From Desulfobulbus rhabdoformis (GTDB lineage Bacteria > Desulfobacterota > Desulfobulbia > Desulfobulbales > Desulfobulbaceae), in contig NZ_JAFFQA010000034.1 in NCBI RefSeq assembly GCF_016919065.1, positions 1-56,713 on the forward strand: 56,713 bases of DNA. Direction: 5' to 3'. Below the pieces are notes generated by a model. That model made no database searches and was not told the DNA's origin. It saw only the letters and a program-made list of their open reading frames with translations. The position numbers and the translations under genes are program-made. Shown here one piece after another: positions 8,702 to 16,705 of the stretch (positions are counted from its first letter, which is position 1; every line of letters begins with the position of its first letter).

Positions 8702-9010
8702 ATAGCCTCTCCAGAGATAATTTTGTGATCCATTTGAACAATACAAATAACATTGTGTTTTTCTCAATGTTACAAAAGGATCGTCGCATGGAATATTTTT
8801 ATAATTCTCAATATCTCCCCAGCAACGTCGATTCTCAGGGAGAAGTAAAAATTACACAATCCCTTTTCAAGCAACAATCTTATTTTTATGTTCCTTCTTC
8901 ATTCCCTTGTTTACACTTCTTGTTTTCATCGCAGTTATCTCTCTCTATCAGGAAGCACGATAAGAATACATCCACCGATACATGTTGCACTGCAAGCATT
9001 CTCAACGTTT
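8702..9010. other. Intergenic stretch with no recognised feature
   Basis: This A/T-rich spacer lies between the small membrane protein gene and MITE copy 3. No convincing coding frame, hairpin or RNA gene was seen. Confidence 0.5.
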
Positions 9011-9185
9011 GGGAATCTTGAATAATTGCTTTTTCTGCCAATCTCCCGGAGTCTGCGCTTACCTCGTTATGCAAAAAAATTTATCCTCGGAGGTAAGCGA
9101 AGACTCCGATATCATGTATATGCCTGCGGTAAAATTTTTCACATGCCTTGACCTTGATTGAAAAATCTAATTATTCAAGACACCC
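9011..9185 (+). mobile_element. MITE copy 3, long form (175 bp)
   Basis: It begins GGGAATCTTGAATAATTGC and ends in the inverted GGGTGTCTTGAATAATTAG. The direct repeat GTTT is at 9007-9010 and 9186-9189. The extra hairpin arm GGAGTCTGCGCTTACCTC / GAGGTAAGCGAAGACTCC is clear here. Confidence 0.92.
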
Positions 9186-9395
9186 GTTTCTCAATGGCAA
9201 ACGATCGATTTCTGAAAACCAGCATGAATTTCTGGTGCAATGGGGCACAGGCTCTTTCGATTTTGCTCATCAGGAGCCTGATCAGGCAATAGAGACAGAT
9301 ATCCCCCTTTAGCTTTTTCAATATTTTTACGGCAGCAAAACGCACATTCTCCAAGCGAGGGAAACAAAACCTTCTCGGCGTTTGAAACGCTCTCG

Positions 9396-10277
9396 ATGGA
9401 TAAAGAAAATACAATGGTTACCTCCAGACAGCACAGCTCTTTCCAAAAGCCCCAGGGCTCTTTGCGGCAGATCCTTCACAACCAATTCCCGGAAATCCCC
9501 CAGGCCCGCTTGCCAGGTGGTTTTGACAGGGTGGGTGACATTGGTGTGGTAGGTATCACCCCGGAAGCGGAACCATTTGAGAGTGAGATCGGAGCGTATA
9601 TCCTAAAGCAAAATGCAAATATGCGAGTCGTAGCCAAACGCGCCGGTGAATACGAGGGAGAGTTTCGCATCCGGCCGCTGGAGGTTATCGCCGGCGAGCA
9701 ACGCTTAACAACGGTCCACCGGGAAAATGAGGTTGTCCTTCATCTGGACCTGGCCCAGGTTTATTATTCAGTGCGCTCAAGCCATGAGCGCAGGCGTCTT
9801 GCAGCCCTGGTTCTACCAGGTGAGCGAATCTGTGTGCTTTGCTCAGGCGTTGGGCCTTTCCCCCTAGTGATCAGCCGCCACAGTGAGGCTTCCGAGGTCA
9901 TCGGCATTGAAAAGAATCCTGTGGCCCATGGCTATGCGCTCAAAAACCTGCGGGCCAATCGCAGACTCCGAAATGTCCGATTCTACGAAGGAGATGTGCT
10001 CGAAGTGTTACCCCAGCTTGAGCCTGGATTTGATCGTATCCTGATCGTGCTCCCCTACGGGGGAGAGCGCCTGCTACCTGCGGCTCTTCAAGCTCTTCGT
10101 CCCGGCGGGAGTCTCCACTTTTACGATATGCAAGCCAAAGGATGCCATACAGCGACACTGGCCAAGGTAAAGGCAGCGTCCCTCGCTTTGGGACGAGATA
10201 TTCTAGTCCAGCAGGTGGTGCGCTGCGGGAATTGCGGACCAAGCGTGCAGCGAGTATGTCTGGATGGGGTTTGCTAA
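9396..10277 (+). CDS. Trm5-like tRNA methyltransferase family protein
   Basis: This protein of about 293 residues resembles the Trm5 / Met-10+ class I methyltransferases, which methylate G37 of tRNA in archaea and eukaryotes. Its N-terminal domain has RLPGGFDRVGDIGVVGI. The catalytic domain has VHRENEVVLHLDLAQVYYS, then VLCSGVGPFPLVISR (S-adenosylmethionine loop), VIGIEKNPVAHGYALKNLR and FDRILIVLPYGGERLLP. The usual NLP motif of Trm5 reads VLP here, so the methylated base cannot be assumed. Bacteria normally use TrmD for this step. Start ATG 9396 is tentative. ATG 9414 is an alternative, and neither has a strong ribosome binding site. Confidence 0.75.
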   Translation: MDKENTMVTSRQHSSFQKPQGSLRQILHNQFPEIPQARLPGGFDRVGDIGVVGITPEAEPFESEIGAYILKQNANMRVVAKRAGEYEGEFRIRPLEVIAGEQRLTTVHRENEVVLHLDLAQVYYSVRSSHERRRLAALVLPGERICVLCSGVGPFPLVISRHSEASEVIGIEKNPVAHGYALKNLRANRRLRNVRFYEGDVLEVLPQLEPGFDRILIVLPYGGERLLPAALQALRPGGSLHFYDMQAKGCHTATLAKVKAASLALGRDILVQQVVRCGNCGPSVQRVCLDGVC

Positions 10278-10532
10278 GAATTCGGTCCTGTGAAGCATGG
10301 GGCCAAGCACTGATAACGCCCCAGCAAAAGCAGGCCAGGCATGGTCAGCCCCCTACAGCTCTCAATTTAAAGAGTGGACAGTAAAGCAGACTACCACTTT
10401 GTGCCGCCATCTTCCTCCGAACCAATCCGCATTAAATTGCCATCCCCACACTCCTGTGCTATGTTCACGGCTTACTTTGGCGCAAAGAAGGCGTCCTTTC
10501 CCAATTCTACCTATCCAACTGGAGTTTCTTCG

Positions 10533-11117
10533 ATGGACACCACCGGTTATGTAAAAAAACAGACACTCTACCTCGCCATGCTCGGCGCACTCATTGTAGG
10601 CTTTGTCGGCGGCGTTGCCTATTCAGTCTACTTTACCCCAGCCGCAAGTACCGCCCAGCTCAGTCAGCAGCAACAACAGCAGCAGATGGCCGAGCTCATC
10701 ACTCAGCTTGAACAGGCCAGCAAAGATCACCCCGAAGAGGTCGCCACCTGGGTGCAACTGGGCCACGCCTACTTTGATTCCGGCCAGGCTGGCAAGGCCA
10801 TTGCAGCCTACAACAAGGCGCTTGAGCTCCAGCCCGGCGATCTTAACGTTATGACGGATCTAGGCGTGATGTATCACCAAAACAAACAGCATAAAAAGGC
10901 GATCGAACTCTTTGACCAGGTGCTGGCTCTTGACCCCAAGCACGAACAGTCCCGCTTTAATAAAGGTGTTGTCCTGCTCACAGGCCTTAACGATCGCAAA
11001 GCAGCCCTGACCGAATGGAAAACCCTGGTCAAATATCATCCCATGGCCGCCGCCCCTTCGGGCAAGATGGTCGGTGATCTCATCGATCAACTCGAGGCCA
11101 GCCAAGACAAACAATAG
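10533..11117 (+). CDS. Membrane-anchored TPR protein
   Basis: This 194-residue protein has an N-terminal membrane anchor (LYLAMLGALIVGFVGGVAYSV), a Gln-rich linker and then three TPR units: WVQLGHAYFDSGQAGKAIAAY, VMTDLGVMYHQNKQHKKAIEL and a third around RFNKGVVLL. The arrangement resembles CycH/NrfG-like or other periplasmic TPR scaffolds, but no specific partner is seen. I place the start at ATG 10533, nine bases after GGAG. An upstream in-frame ATG at 10374 would add 53 residues with no signal-like sequence. A strong hairpin follows just after the stop codon. Confidence 0.8.
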   Translation: MDTTGYVKKQTLYLAMLGALIVGFVGGVAYSVYFTPAASTAQLSQQQQQQQMAELITQLEQASKDHPEEVATWVQLGHAYFDSGQAGKAIAAYNKALELQPGDLNVMTDLGVMYHQNKQHKKAIELFDQVLALDPKHEQSRFNKGVVLLTGLNDRKAALTEWKTLVKYHPMAAAPSGKMVGDLIDQLEASQDKQ

Positions 11118-11124
11118 TTTTTTC

Positions 11125-11162
11125 TTCTCTGGTGGAGCGTCTCCTGATGCTCTACCAGAGAA
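11125..11162 (+). terminator. Hairpin directly after the TPR gene
   Basis: TTCTCTGGTGGAGC pairs with GCTCTACCAGAGAA (14-bp stem with one G/T step) across ten bases, seven bases after the TPR stop codon. It has no T-run after the stem, so it may act as an imperfect terminator or a transcript-end stabiliser. Confidence 0.55.
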
Positions 11163-11282
11163 GCTGCCCGACCTTCTGGTATCTTGTCCCCTCCCCCTTC
11201 TCACATCCTTCTCCCAAGGTGCCTGGTTTCCAGCTTGACAGCCCCCAGCCCTCCCACTATATTCTTTACTCTTTTGTAAGGC

Positions 11283-11316
11283 CTGAATCCGTGACGGCGG
11301 GTGGTCACCGATTCAG
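11283..11316. repeat. Palindromic repeat (second family) upstream of ilvB
   Basis: CTGAATCCGTGAC at 11283-11295 pairs with GTCACCGATTCAG at 11304-11316 (one mismatch) around the loop GGCGGGTG. The core TCACGGATTCAGG (minus strand) recurs at intergenic sites throughout the window. It lies in the 376-bp leader region of ilvB, about 180 bp before its start. Confidence 0.8.
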
Positions 11317-11493
11317 ACAAGAAGCTGTCTGCACGGCAGGAGGAGCCGGTAGTGCACCGACCCCGGGGGGATACAAGGTTGGTATGCGGACACCATTACA
11401 GAGAGCACATGTGGGGAGTACCATGGTATATCTCTCTATCTCGCCGCACACGTCACATCCCAAACACTCTTTAATATTGAAAAAAGGAAGACT

Positions 11494-13194
11494 ATGAGTA
11501 AATTGATTGGGACACAGGCCATCATCAAATGTCTGCAAGAAGAGGGCGTGGATCTCGTTTTCGGGTATCCCGGTGGTGCTGTTATTGAACTCTACGACGA
11601 GCTGTGCAAAAGCTCCATACGCCACATTCTGGTGCGGCACGAACAGGGAGCCGTACATGCAGCCGATGGCTATTCCCGTGTCAGCGGCAAGACCGGTGTG
11701 GCCATACTCACCTCCGGCCCCGGTGCGACCAACGGTGTCACCGCCATAGCCACCGCCTACTGCGACTCTATTCCTCTGGTTGTCCTCACCGGTCAAGTCC
11801 CCCGTGCCCTGATCGGCAACGACGCCTTTCAGGAGGTGGACATAGTGGGCATCACCCGCCCCTGCACCAAACACAACTACCTTGTCAACGATCCCAAGGA
11901 GTTGGTTAATACCCTGCGTGAGGCCTTTTATATCGCCTCCTCCGGTCGCCCCGGCCCGGTACTGGTCGACCTGCCCAAAGACGTCATGGCCTCGCTGGTG
12001 CCCTACCCGGACAAAAAACCGGTAAGCATGCGCACCTACCAGCCCACGGTTAAACCGCATGCCCGCCAGATTGAAAAAACCTGTAAGGAGCTGGTCAAGG
12101 CCAAGCGCCCGGTCCTCTATGTGGGGGGTGGTGTGATCCTCTCCGAAGGCAGTGAGGAGCTGACCAAACTTGCCCGTCGTCTCAACATTCCAGTAACCAT
12201 GACCCTGATGGGGTTGGGCGGCTTTCCCGGTACAGATCCACTCTCTCTGGGTATGCTCGGCATGCACGGCAGCTATGCCGCCAACATGTCGGTTGCTAAA
12301 AGTGATCTGCTGATTGCTGTGGGCTCACGCTTTGACGACCGCGTCACCGGACGCCTCGACGCCTTTGCCCCGCACGCAAAAATCATCCATGTGGATATTG
12401 ACCCCACTTCGATCTCGAAAAATGTCAAGGTCGATATTCCCATTGTGGCGGACTGTAAAGAGGCCTTAAGCGCCATTAACTGCTGCCTGGACAAGGCCAC
12501 CGACTTCAAGGAAGAAGACGTCCATGCCATGCATCAGCCCTGGGTCGAAGAGGTCCAGGAATGGGATCGGAAGCATCCGCTGTTCTATTCGGAAGAGGCC
12601 GACATTATCAAGCCGCAGTATGTCATTGAGATGCTCAACAAGCTCACCGGCGGTGAGGCAATCATCACGACCGAGGTTGGCCAGAACCAGATGTGGACGG
12701 CACAGTTTTACAAGTTCAACCACCCACGCCGTTTGCTGACCAGCGGTGGCCTGGGCACCATGGGCTATGGCCTGCCCGCCGCCATCGGTGCTCAGATGGC
12801 CTACCCCGATGCCACGGTTATCGATGTGGCGGGTGACGGATCGATCCAGATGAACATTCAGGAGCTGGCCACGGCCAAAGAGTGCGGGGCCAAGGTCAAG
12901 ATTGCCATCCTCAACAACAATTACCTGGGAATGGTGCGCCAGTGGCAGGAGCTGTTCTACAACCGCCACTACGCCTCCACCGTGATGGAGGTCACCCCGG
13001 ATTTCGTTGCCCTGGCCGCGGCCTACGGTGCGGTAGGCCTGCGCGCCAAGACCAAGAGCGAGGTCGAGCCCGTGATCAAAGAGGCCCTGGCCACCGACAA
13101 CACCGTGATCATGGACTTTGCCATCAGCCGGGAAGAGGGTGTTTTCCCCATGGTTCCGGCGGGTAAGGCTACTACGGAGATGCTCTTAGTCTAA
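11494..13194 (+). CDS. ilvB: Acetolactate synthase, large subunit
   Basis: This 566-residue thiamine-diphosphate enzyme forms acetolactate from two pyruvates (valine and leucine branch), or acetohydroxybutyrate for isoleucine. Visible family motifs are the N-terminal VFGYPGGAVIELYDEL, the catalytic Glu region RHEQGAVHAADGYSR, the FAD region around VGSRFDDRVTGRL, and the thiamine-diphosphate motif GDGSIQMNIQELATA...NNNYLGMVRQWQ. The length is normal. The start is supported by AAGGAAG upstream of ATG 11494. The regulatory subunit ilvN follows, but a MITE has inserted starting two bases after the ilvB stop codon and overlapping it through its target duplication. Confidence 0.97.
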   Translation: MSKLIGTQAIIKCLQEEGVDLVFGYPGGAVIELYDELCKSSIRHILVRHEQGAVHAADGYSRVSGKTGVAILTSGPGATNGVTAIATAYCDSIPLVVLTGQVPRALIGNDAFQEVDIVGITRPCTKHNYLVNDPKELVNTLREAFYIASSGRPGPVLVDLPKDVMASLVPYPDKKPVSMRTYQPTVKPHARQIEKTCKELVKAKRPVLYVGGGVILSEGSEELTKLARRLNIPVTMTLMGLGGFPGTDPLSLGMLGMHGSYAANMSVAKSDLLIAVGSRFDDRVTGRLDAFAPHAKIIHVDIDPTSISKNVKVDIPIVADCKEALSAINCCLDKATDFKEEDVHAMHQPWVEEVQEWDRKHPLFYSEEADIIKPQYVIEMLNKLTGGEAIITTEVGQNQMWTAQFYKFNHPRRLLTSGGLGTMGYGLPAAIGAQMAYPDATVIDVAGDGSIQMNIQELATAKECGAKVKIAILNNNYLGMVRQWQELFYNRHYASTVMEVTPDFVALAAAYGAVGLRAKTKSEVEPVIKEALATDNTVIMDFAISREEGVFPMVPAGKATTEMLLV

Positions 13195-13195
13195 T

Positions 13196-13336
13196 GGGAA
13201 TCTTGAATAATTGCTTTTTCTGCCAATCCCGGCGTCATGCTTAAAATTTTATCCTCGGAATATCAGACATATGCCTGCGGTAAAATTTTGCGCAATCCTT
13301 GGCCTTGATTGAAAAATCTAATTATTCAAGACACCC
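13196..13336 (+). mobile_element. MITE copy 4, middle form (141 bp), between ilvB and ilvN
   Basis: It begins GGGAATCTTGAATAATTGC and ends in the inverted GGGTGTCTTGAATAATTAG. The direct repeat TAAT is at 13192-13195 and 13337-13340, and the left repeat contains the ilvB stop codon. The interior is a long imperfect palindrome centred on two AAAATTTT blocks. Confidence 0.94.
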
Positions 13337-13415
13337 TAATAGCGATGAGCAATCAACTCACATCGCCCCCAGCAACCATATCGAGACGAGATAAATATCC
13401 CACAGGATACTGACC

Positions 13416-13898
13416 ATGAAACATACCCTGACTGTTTTACTGCGTAACCGCCCCGGTGCCCTTTCCCGCGTGACCGGGCTCTTTAGCGGACGCTGTTTTA
13501 ATATTGAAAGCCTCTGCGTGGCCGAGACCTATAACCCCGAGGTCTCTTGCCTGACCGTTGTCACCCGTGGCGAGGAATCTATCATCGAGCAGATCATCAA
13601 ACAGCTGCACAAGCTCATTGACGTTATCACCGTCACCGATGTCTCCGAGGGCGAGTTTGTCGAACGGGAGATGGCACTGATTCGGGTCAAGGCCGAATCC
13701 CATACCCGTGCCGAGGTGCTGCGGGTCATTGATATTTTCCGTGGAAAGGTGGTCGATGTCAGCCCCACTTCCTATGCCGTCGAGATCACCGGTCCCGAAT
13801 CCAAGATCAAGGCGGTTATCGATATTCTCCGCCCCCTGGGCATCAAGGAGATTGTCCGCACCGGCAAGATCGCCATGGCCAGAGCACCGAAAAAATAA
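13416..13898 (+). CDS. ilvN: Acetolactate synthase, small regulatory subunit
   Basis: This 160-residue protein has an N-terminal ACT domain (HTLTVLLRNRPGALSRVTGLFSGR, ending SCLTVVTRGE) and a C-terminal ALS small-subunit domain (EMALIRVKAESHTRAEVLRVI to LGIKEIVRTGKIAMAR). It stabilises the large subunit and carries valine feedback control. AGGA precedes ATG 13416. In most bacteria ilvB and ilvN are adjacent. Here MITE copy 4 fills most of the 221-bp gap, so readthrough from ilvB must pass the element. Confidence 0.96.
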   Translation: MKHTLTVLLRNRPGALSRVTGLFSGRCFNIESLCVAETYNPEVSCLTVVTRGEESIIEQIIKQLHKLIDVITVTDVSEGEFVEREMALIRVKAESHTRAEVLRVIDIFRGKVVDVSPTSYAVEITGPESKIKAVIDILRPLGIKEIVRTGKIAMARAPKK

Positions 13899-13932
13899 CA
13901 TCCCCCCATAACAGCGGGTGGTCACAACTGAA

Positions 13933-14073
13933 GGGCATCTTGAATAATTGCTTTTTCTGCCAATCCCGGCGTCATGCTTAAAATTTTATCCTCGGGATAT
14001 TACTTATATGCCTGCGGTAAAATTTTGCGCAATCCTTGGCCTTGATTGAAAAATCTAATTATTCAAGACACCC
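13933..14073 (+). mobile_element. MITE copy 5, middle form (141 bp), after ilvN
   Basis: It begins GGGCATCTTGAATAATTGC (one base changed) and ends in the inverted GGGTGTCTTGAATAATTAG. The flanks are TGAA and TAAG, so no clear target duplication remains. This is the only complete copy without one (copy 10 has a single mismatch). It starts 34 bp after the ilvN stop codon. A second-family fragment (about 13911-13932, GCGGGTGGTCACAACTG) lies just before it. Confidence 0.9.
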
Positions 14074-14110
14074 TAAGCGCTCACTGGTCCGGGAATGAGC
14101 CCCAGCTTCT

Positions 14111-14144
14111 GGAGCCTGGATTTCTCTCAAGAAATTCAGGCTCC
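14111..14144. terminator. Hairpin between ilvN/MITE and pssA
   Basis: GGAGCCTGGATTTCT pairs with AGAAATTCAGGCTCC across four bases, with one mismatch. There is no T-run after it, so intrinsic termination is uncertain. It could mark the end of the ilvBN transcript. Confidence 0.5.
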
Positions 14145-14312
14145 CTGGCAGAGAGGGGAAGATGATGTGCAAGATCTCCTTGCCGAACCTGTTTATTTTT
14201 CGTACTCTGATTCCTATTCATTATCCTCCAGGCGCACCTTCGACCGGCTATTCTGGTCATTTTTCCTTTACTCATTCCTCCTGAGCCGTTCACTCGGTCT
14301 ATGCATTGACTT

Positions 14313-15089
14313 ATGGAACCCGCACAGCAATCAACCAATCGGATGTACATTGTGCCCTGCATGCTGACTATCTGCAGCCTGTTCAGTGGTTTTTACTCCA
14401 TTGTCTCTTCCTTTAACGGTCATTTTTTCGCCGCTGCCATTGCTATCTTGGTGGCAGGGGTCTTTGATATGCTCGATGGCCGTGTTGCCCGCATGACCGG
14501 CTCCACCTCCACCTTCGGCATGGAGCTTGACTCACTCTGCGACATGGTCGCCTTTGGTGTTGCTCCCGGTCTGCTTGCCTTCCTCTGGGCCCTGACCCCC
14601 TATGGTCGTTATGGATGGCTGGCCGCCTTTCTCTATGTGGCAGCCACGGCCCTGCGTCTGGCACGGTTTAACGCCCAGGCCATTGATAATCGGGACTCTA
14701 AAACCAGCGCAACCAGCAGCGACTTCACCGGACTCCCCTGCCCTGCGGCCGCAGGCATGATTGCCACCTCGGTGATGTTCAGCACCTATGTTTTTAAAAC
14801 CACCGATACCGTACAGAACATCACCCTTTTACTGCTGGTCTACCTGCTTTCTTACCTCATGGTCTCCAGCCATCGTTACTTAAGCTTCAAGCACGTTGAG
14901 ATTGCGCGCGAAAAACGATTTCATGTATTTATCGGCCTGATCCTACTCTTAATCCTTCTGGCGAGCGAACCGCCCATTACTCTTTTTGCAGCCTCTCTGA
15001 TCTATATTTCTTCAGGCCTGGTTCTGGCGCTGCGAGAACGCTCCCGGCGAAACAAACGCAAACAGGTCAAACAGGAAAAACTGCCCTGA
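14313..15089 (+). CDS. pssA: CDP-diacylglycerol--serine O-phosphatidyltransferase
   Basis: This 258-residue integral membrane enzyme transfers phosphatidyl from CDP-diacylglycerol to serine, the first step toward phosphatidylethanolamine. The full CDP-alcohol phosphotransferase motif is present: D-x2-D-G-x2-A-R-x8-G-x3-D-x3-D, seen here as DMLDGRVAR, then G, then MELDSLCD. At least six hydrophobic segments follow, and the C-terminus is basic (RRNKRKQVKQ). The size fits the shorter, Gram-positive-like and deltaproteobacterial type. The start is ATG 14313, with a weak ribosome binding site. It is followed 35 bp later by rsmD in the same direction. Confidence 0.92.
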   Translation: MEPAQQSTNRMYIVPCMLTICSLFSGFYSIVSSFNGHFFAAAIAILVAGVFDMLDGRVARMTGSTSTFGMELDSLCDMVAFGVAPGLLAFLWALTPYGRYGWLAAFLYVAATALRLARFNAQAIDNRDSKTSATSSDFTGLPCPAAAGMIATSVMFSTYVFKTTDTVQNITLLLLVYLLSYLMVSSHRYLSFKHVEIAREKRFHVFIGLILLLILLASEPPITLFAASLIYISSGLVLALRERSRRNKRKQVKQEKLP

Positions 15090-15124
15090 TTGCTTACTCT
15101 CCCTCTCATCTTTGGTAAACTGCG

Positions 15125-15691
15125 GTGCGTATTACCGGTGGCAGTGCCCGAGGGCGCAAACTTACCCCCCCTAAATCAAGCCAGATTCGTCCCACCTGCG
15201 ACCGGGTTCGCGAAGCGCTGTTCAATATTCTCGGGCCACGCATAGCGGGAGCCAGGGTACTGGATTGCTTCGCGGGCACCGGAGCGCTTGGCATTGAAGC
15301 CCTGAGCCGAGGCGCGGACTTCGCTCTCTTTGTCGATCAAAGCCTTGAGGCGGGGCGGCTGATTGAGTCCAACCTCCGTTCCACCATTCAATCGCCTCAG
15401 GCCTCTTTTGAACGGCTCAACCTCGCCACAACGCCTACGCTGCGGCCACTGACACACCACCTGCCTTCAGGGCATGGGTTTGATCTGATTATGATGGACC
15501 CCCCTTATCGTAAACGCCTGGCCCTGAGAGTACTGGAGCTGATTGAGAGAGATGAGCTGCTTGCTCCGGATGGGCTGGTGGTGGTGGAAGAACAGGTCCA
15601 GGAGGAACTCCCGCAGGCTGTCGGCAGCCTGGAACTTGCCGATCACCGCAGTTATGGGGAATCCGGGATCTGGCTGTACACCTTTTCGTAA
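15125..15691 (+). CDS. rsmD: 16S rRNA (guanine966-N2)-methyltransferase
   Basis: This 188-residue RsmD-family enzyme methylates G966 in the small-subunit RNA. Its start MRITGGSARGRKL is the family's usual N-terminus and is encoded by GTG at 15125. The S-adenosylmethionine loop is DCFAGTGALGIEALSRGA and the catalytic motif is MMDPPY. It sits immediately before coaD (29-bp gap), a gene order that is common across bacteria and supports both names. Confidence 0.94.
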   Translation: MRITGGSARGRKLTPPKSSQIRPTCDRVREALFNILGPRIAGARVLDCFAGTGALGIEALSRGADFALFVDQSLEAGRLIESNLRSTIQSPQASFERLNLATTPTLRPLTHHLPSGHGFDLIMMDPPYRKRLALRVLELIERDELLAPDGLVVVEEQVQEELPQAVGSLELADHRSYGESGIWLYTFS

Positions 15692-15720
15692 TTTTCAATC
15701 TCAAATACCGCAAACTTTCT

Positions 15721-16260
15721 ATGAACGAACAAACAGGTTCCAGCGCGGCAACAACGCCTGAAGGTAAGCACAGAATCGCCATTTATCCCGGCACGTTCGA
15801 CCCGATAACCTTTGGCCATATGGATATCATCAAGCGTGGCCTGGAACTCTTTGATAAAATAATCGTTGCCGTGGCTGTCAACGCTCAAAAAACGCCCCTC
15901 TTTGACCTGGAAAAGCGTTGTGCAATGATTCGTGAATGTTTCAAAGGGCAGGAAGACCGGGTGGAAGTCGGCTCCACCGAAGGGCTCATCGTAGAATATG
16001 CCCTGCAAAAGGGGGCCGGGACGATTATCCGTGGGCTTCGGGCTATTTCCGACTTTGACTATGAGTTCCAGCTTGCTCTGATGAACCGCCGACTGGAACG
16101 AAGCGTGGAAACGGTCTTTCTCATGACCGGTTTCCGTTGGATTTATATCAGTTCAACCGGCATCAAAAATGCTGCGCGCTGCCAGGGGAATATTAGTGGC
16201 CTGGTGCCTAAACACGTTGAGAAAGCACTGAAGGCAAAATTCATCCATGGTTGCCAATAA
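15721..16260 (+). CDS. coaD: Phosphopantetheine adenylyltransferase
   Basis: This 179-residue enzyme makes dephospho-CoA from phosphopantetheine and ATP. The nucleotidyltransferase motif is YPGTFDPITFGHMDI, followed by GLRAISDFDYEFQLALMNR. The C-terminal loop reads ISSTGIKNAARCQGNISGLVP, a variant of the usual SSSxVKExA region, so the second signature is slightly unusual. The N-terminus has 16 extra residues compared with the E. coli enzyme. The last 14 bases overlap the Rieske gene. Confidence 0.93.
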   Translation: MNEQTGSSAATTPEGKHRIAIYPGTFDPITFGHMDIIKRGLELFDKIIVAVAVNAQKTPLFDLEKRCAMIRECFKGQEDRVEVGSTEGLIVEYALQKGAGTIIRGLRAISDFDYEFQLALMNRRLERSVETVFLMTGFRWIYISSTGIKNAARCQGNISGLVPKHVEKALKAKFIHGCQ

Positions 16261-16705
16261 CCCCCGCAAAGATTCCCGTGTGTCCCAAGGGCGCCGCACC
16301 ATCCTGACCCGTGGGGTACAGTGGCTGGGGGCGCTTCTGGCAGCCACCATTCTCTACCCGCTGCTGCGTTTTACCGGGCACAAGATCCCTTCAAAGCCGC
16401 GACTGATAGAAATTGCGGCTCCTCTGCCGCTGAGTGGAGTGCATATTCATCACGACTTCCTGCTCTTTGCAGGTGAGGGAGAGGAGCAACCGCCCCACGC
16501 GGTTTCCCGTATCTGCACCCACCTGGGCTGCCGGGTCAATTACCAGGAAGACAAGAAACTCATTGAATGCCCCTGCCACCAGAGCCGGTTTACGCCACTC
16601 GGGGTGCGTATCAGCGGCCCGGCGGAAAAAAACCTGCCCAGCTATGAGGTCAGTCTGAAAAAGGATGCCGAGGGGCGAATTACCACCTACGTGGTGCACC
16701 TCTAA
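16247..16705 (+). CDS. Rieske iron-sulfur protein
   Basis: This 152-residue protein has an N-terminal twin-arginine-like sequence and one membrane anchor (GRRTILTRGVQW, then LGALLAATILYPLL). The Rieske domain has the two cluster motifs CTHLGC and CPCHQSRF, which give two Cys and two His ligands plus the two Cys of the conserved disulfide. It is the high-potential subunit of a quinol-oxidising cytochrome bc or b6f-type complex. It overlaps coaD by 14 bases and the cytochrome b gene by one base (TAATG), so the two redox genes are translationally coupled and probably read from the rsmD-coaD transcript. Confidence 0.92.
   Translation: MVANNPRKDSRVSQGRRTILTRGVQWLGALLAATILYPLLRFTGHKIPSKPRLIEIAAPLPLSGVHIHHDFLLFAGEGEEQPPHAVSRICTHLGCRVNYQEDKKLIECPCHQSRFTPLGVRISGPAEKNLPSYEVSLKKDAEGRITTYVVHL

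Noticed and set aside
9175..9414. 79-codon minus-strand frame overlapping MITE copy 3
   Set aside because: Its 3' end is made of the element's terminal repeat and it overlaps the start of the methyltransferase gene. No ribosome binding site.
11118..11493. Peptide-leader attenuator or T-box before ilvB
   Set aside because: No run of Val/Leu/Ile codons in a short leader frame and no T-box-like core were found. The palindrome present belongs to the second repeat family.
11305..12267. Long open frame on the minus strand inside ilvB (320 codons)
   Set aside because: It lies opposite the certain ilvB coding frame. Its Gly/His-rich composition is what a shadow of a high-GC gene gives.
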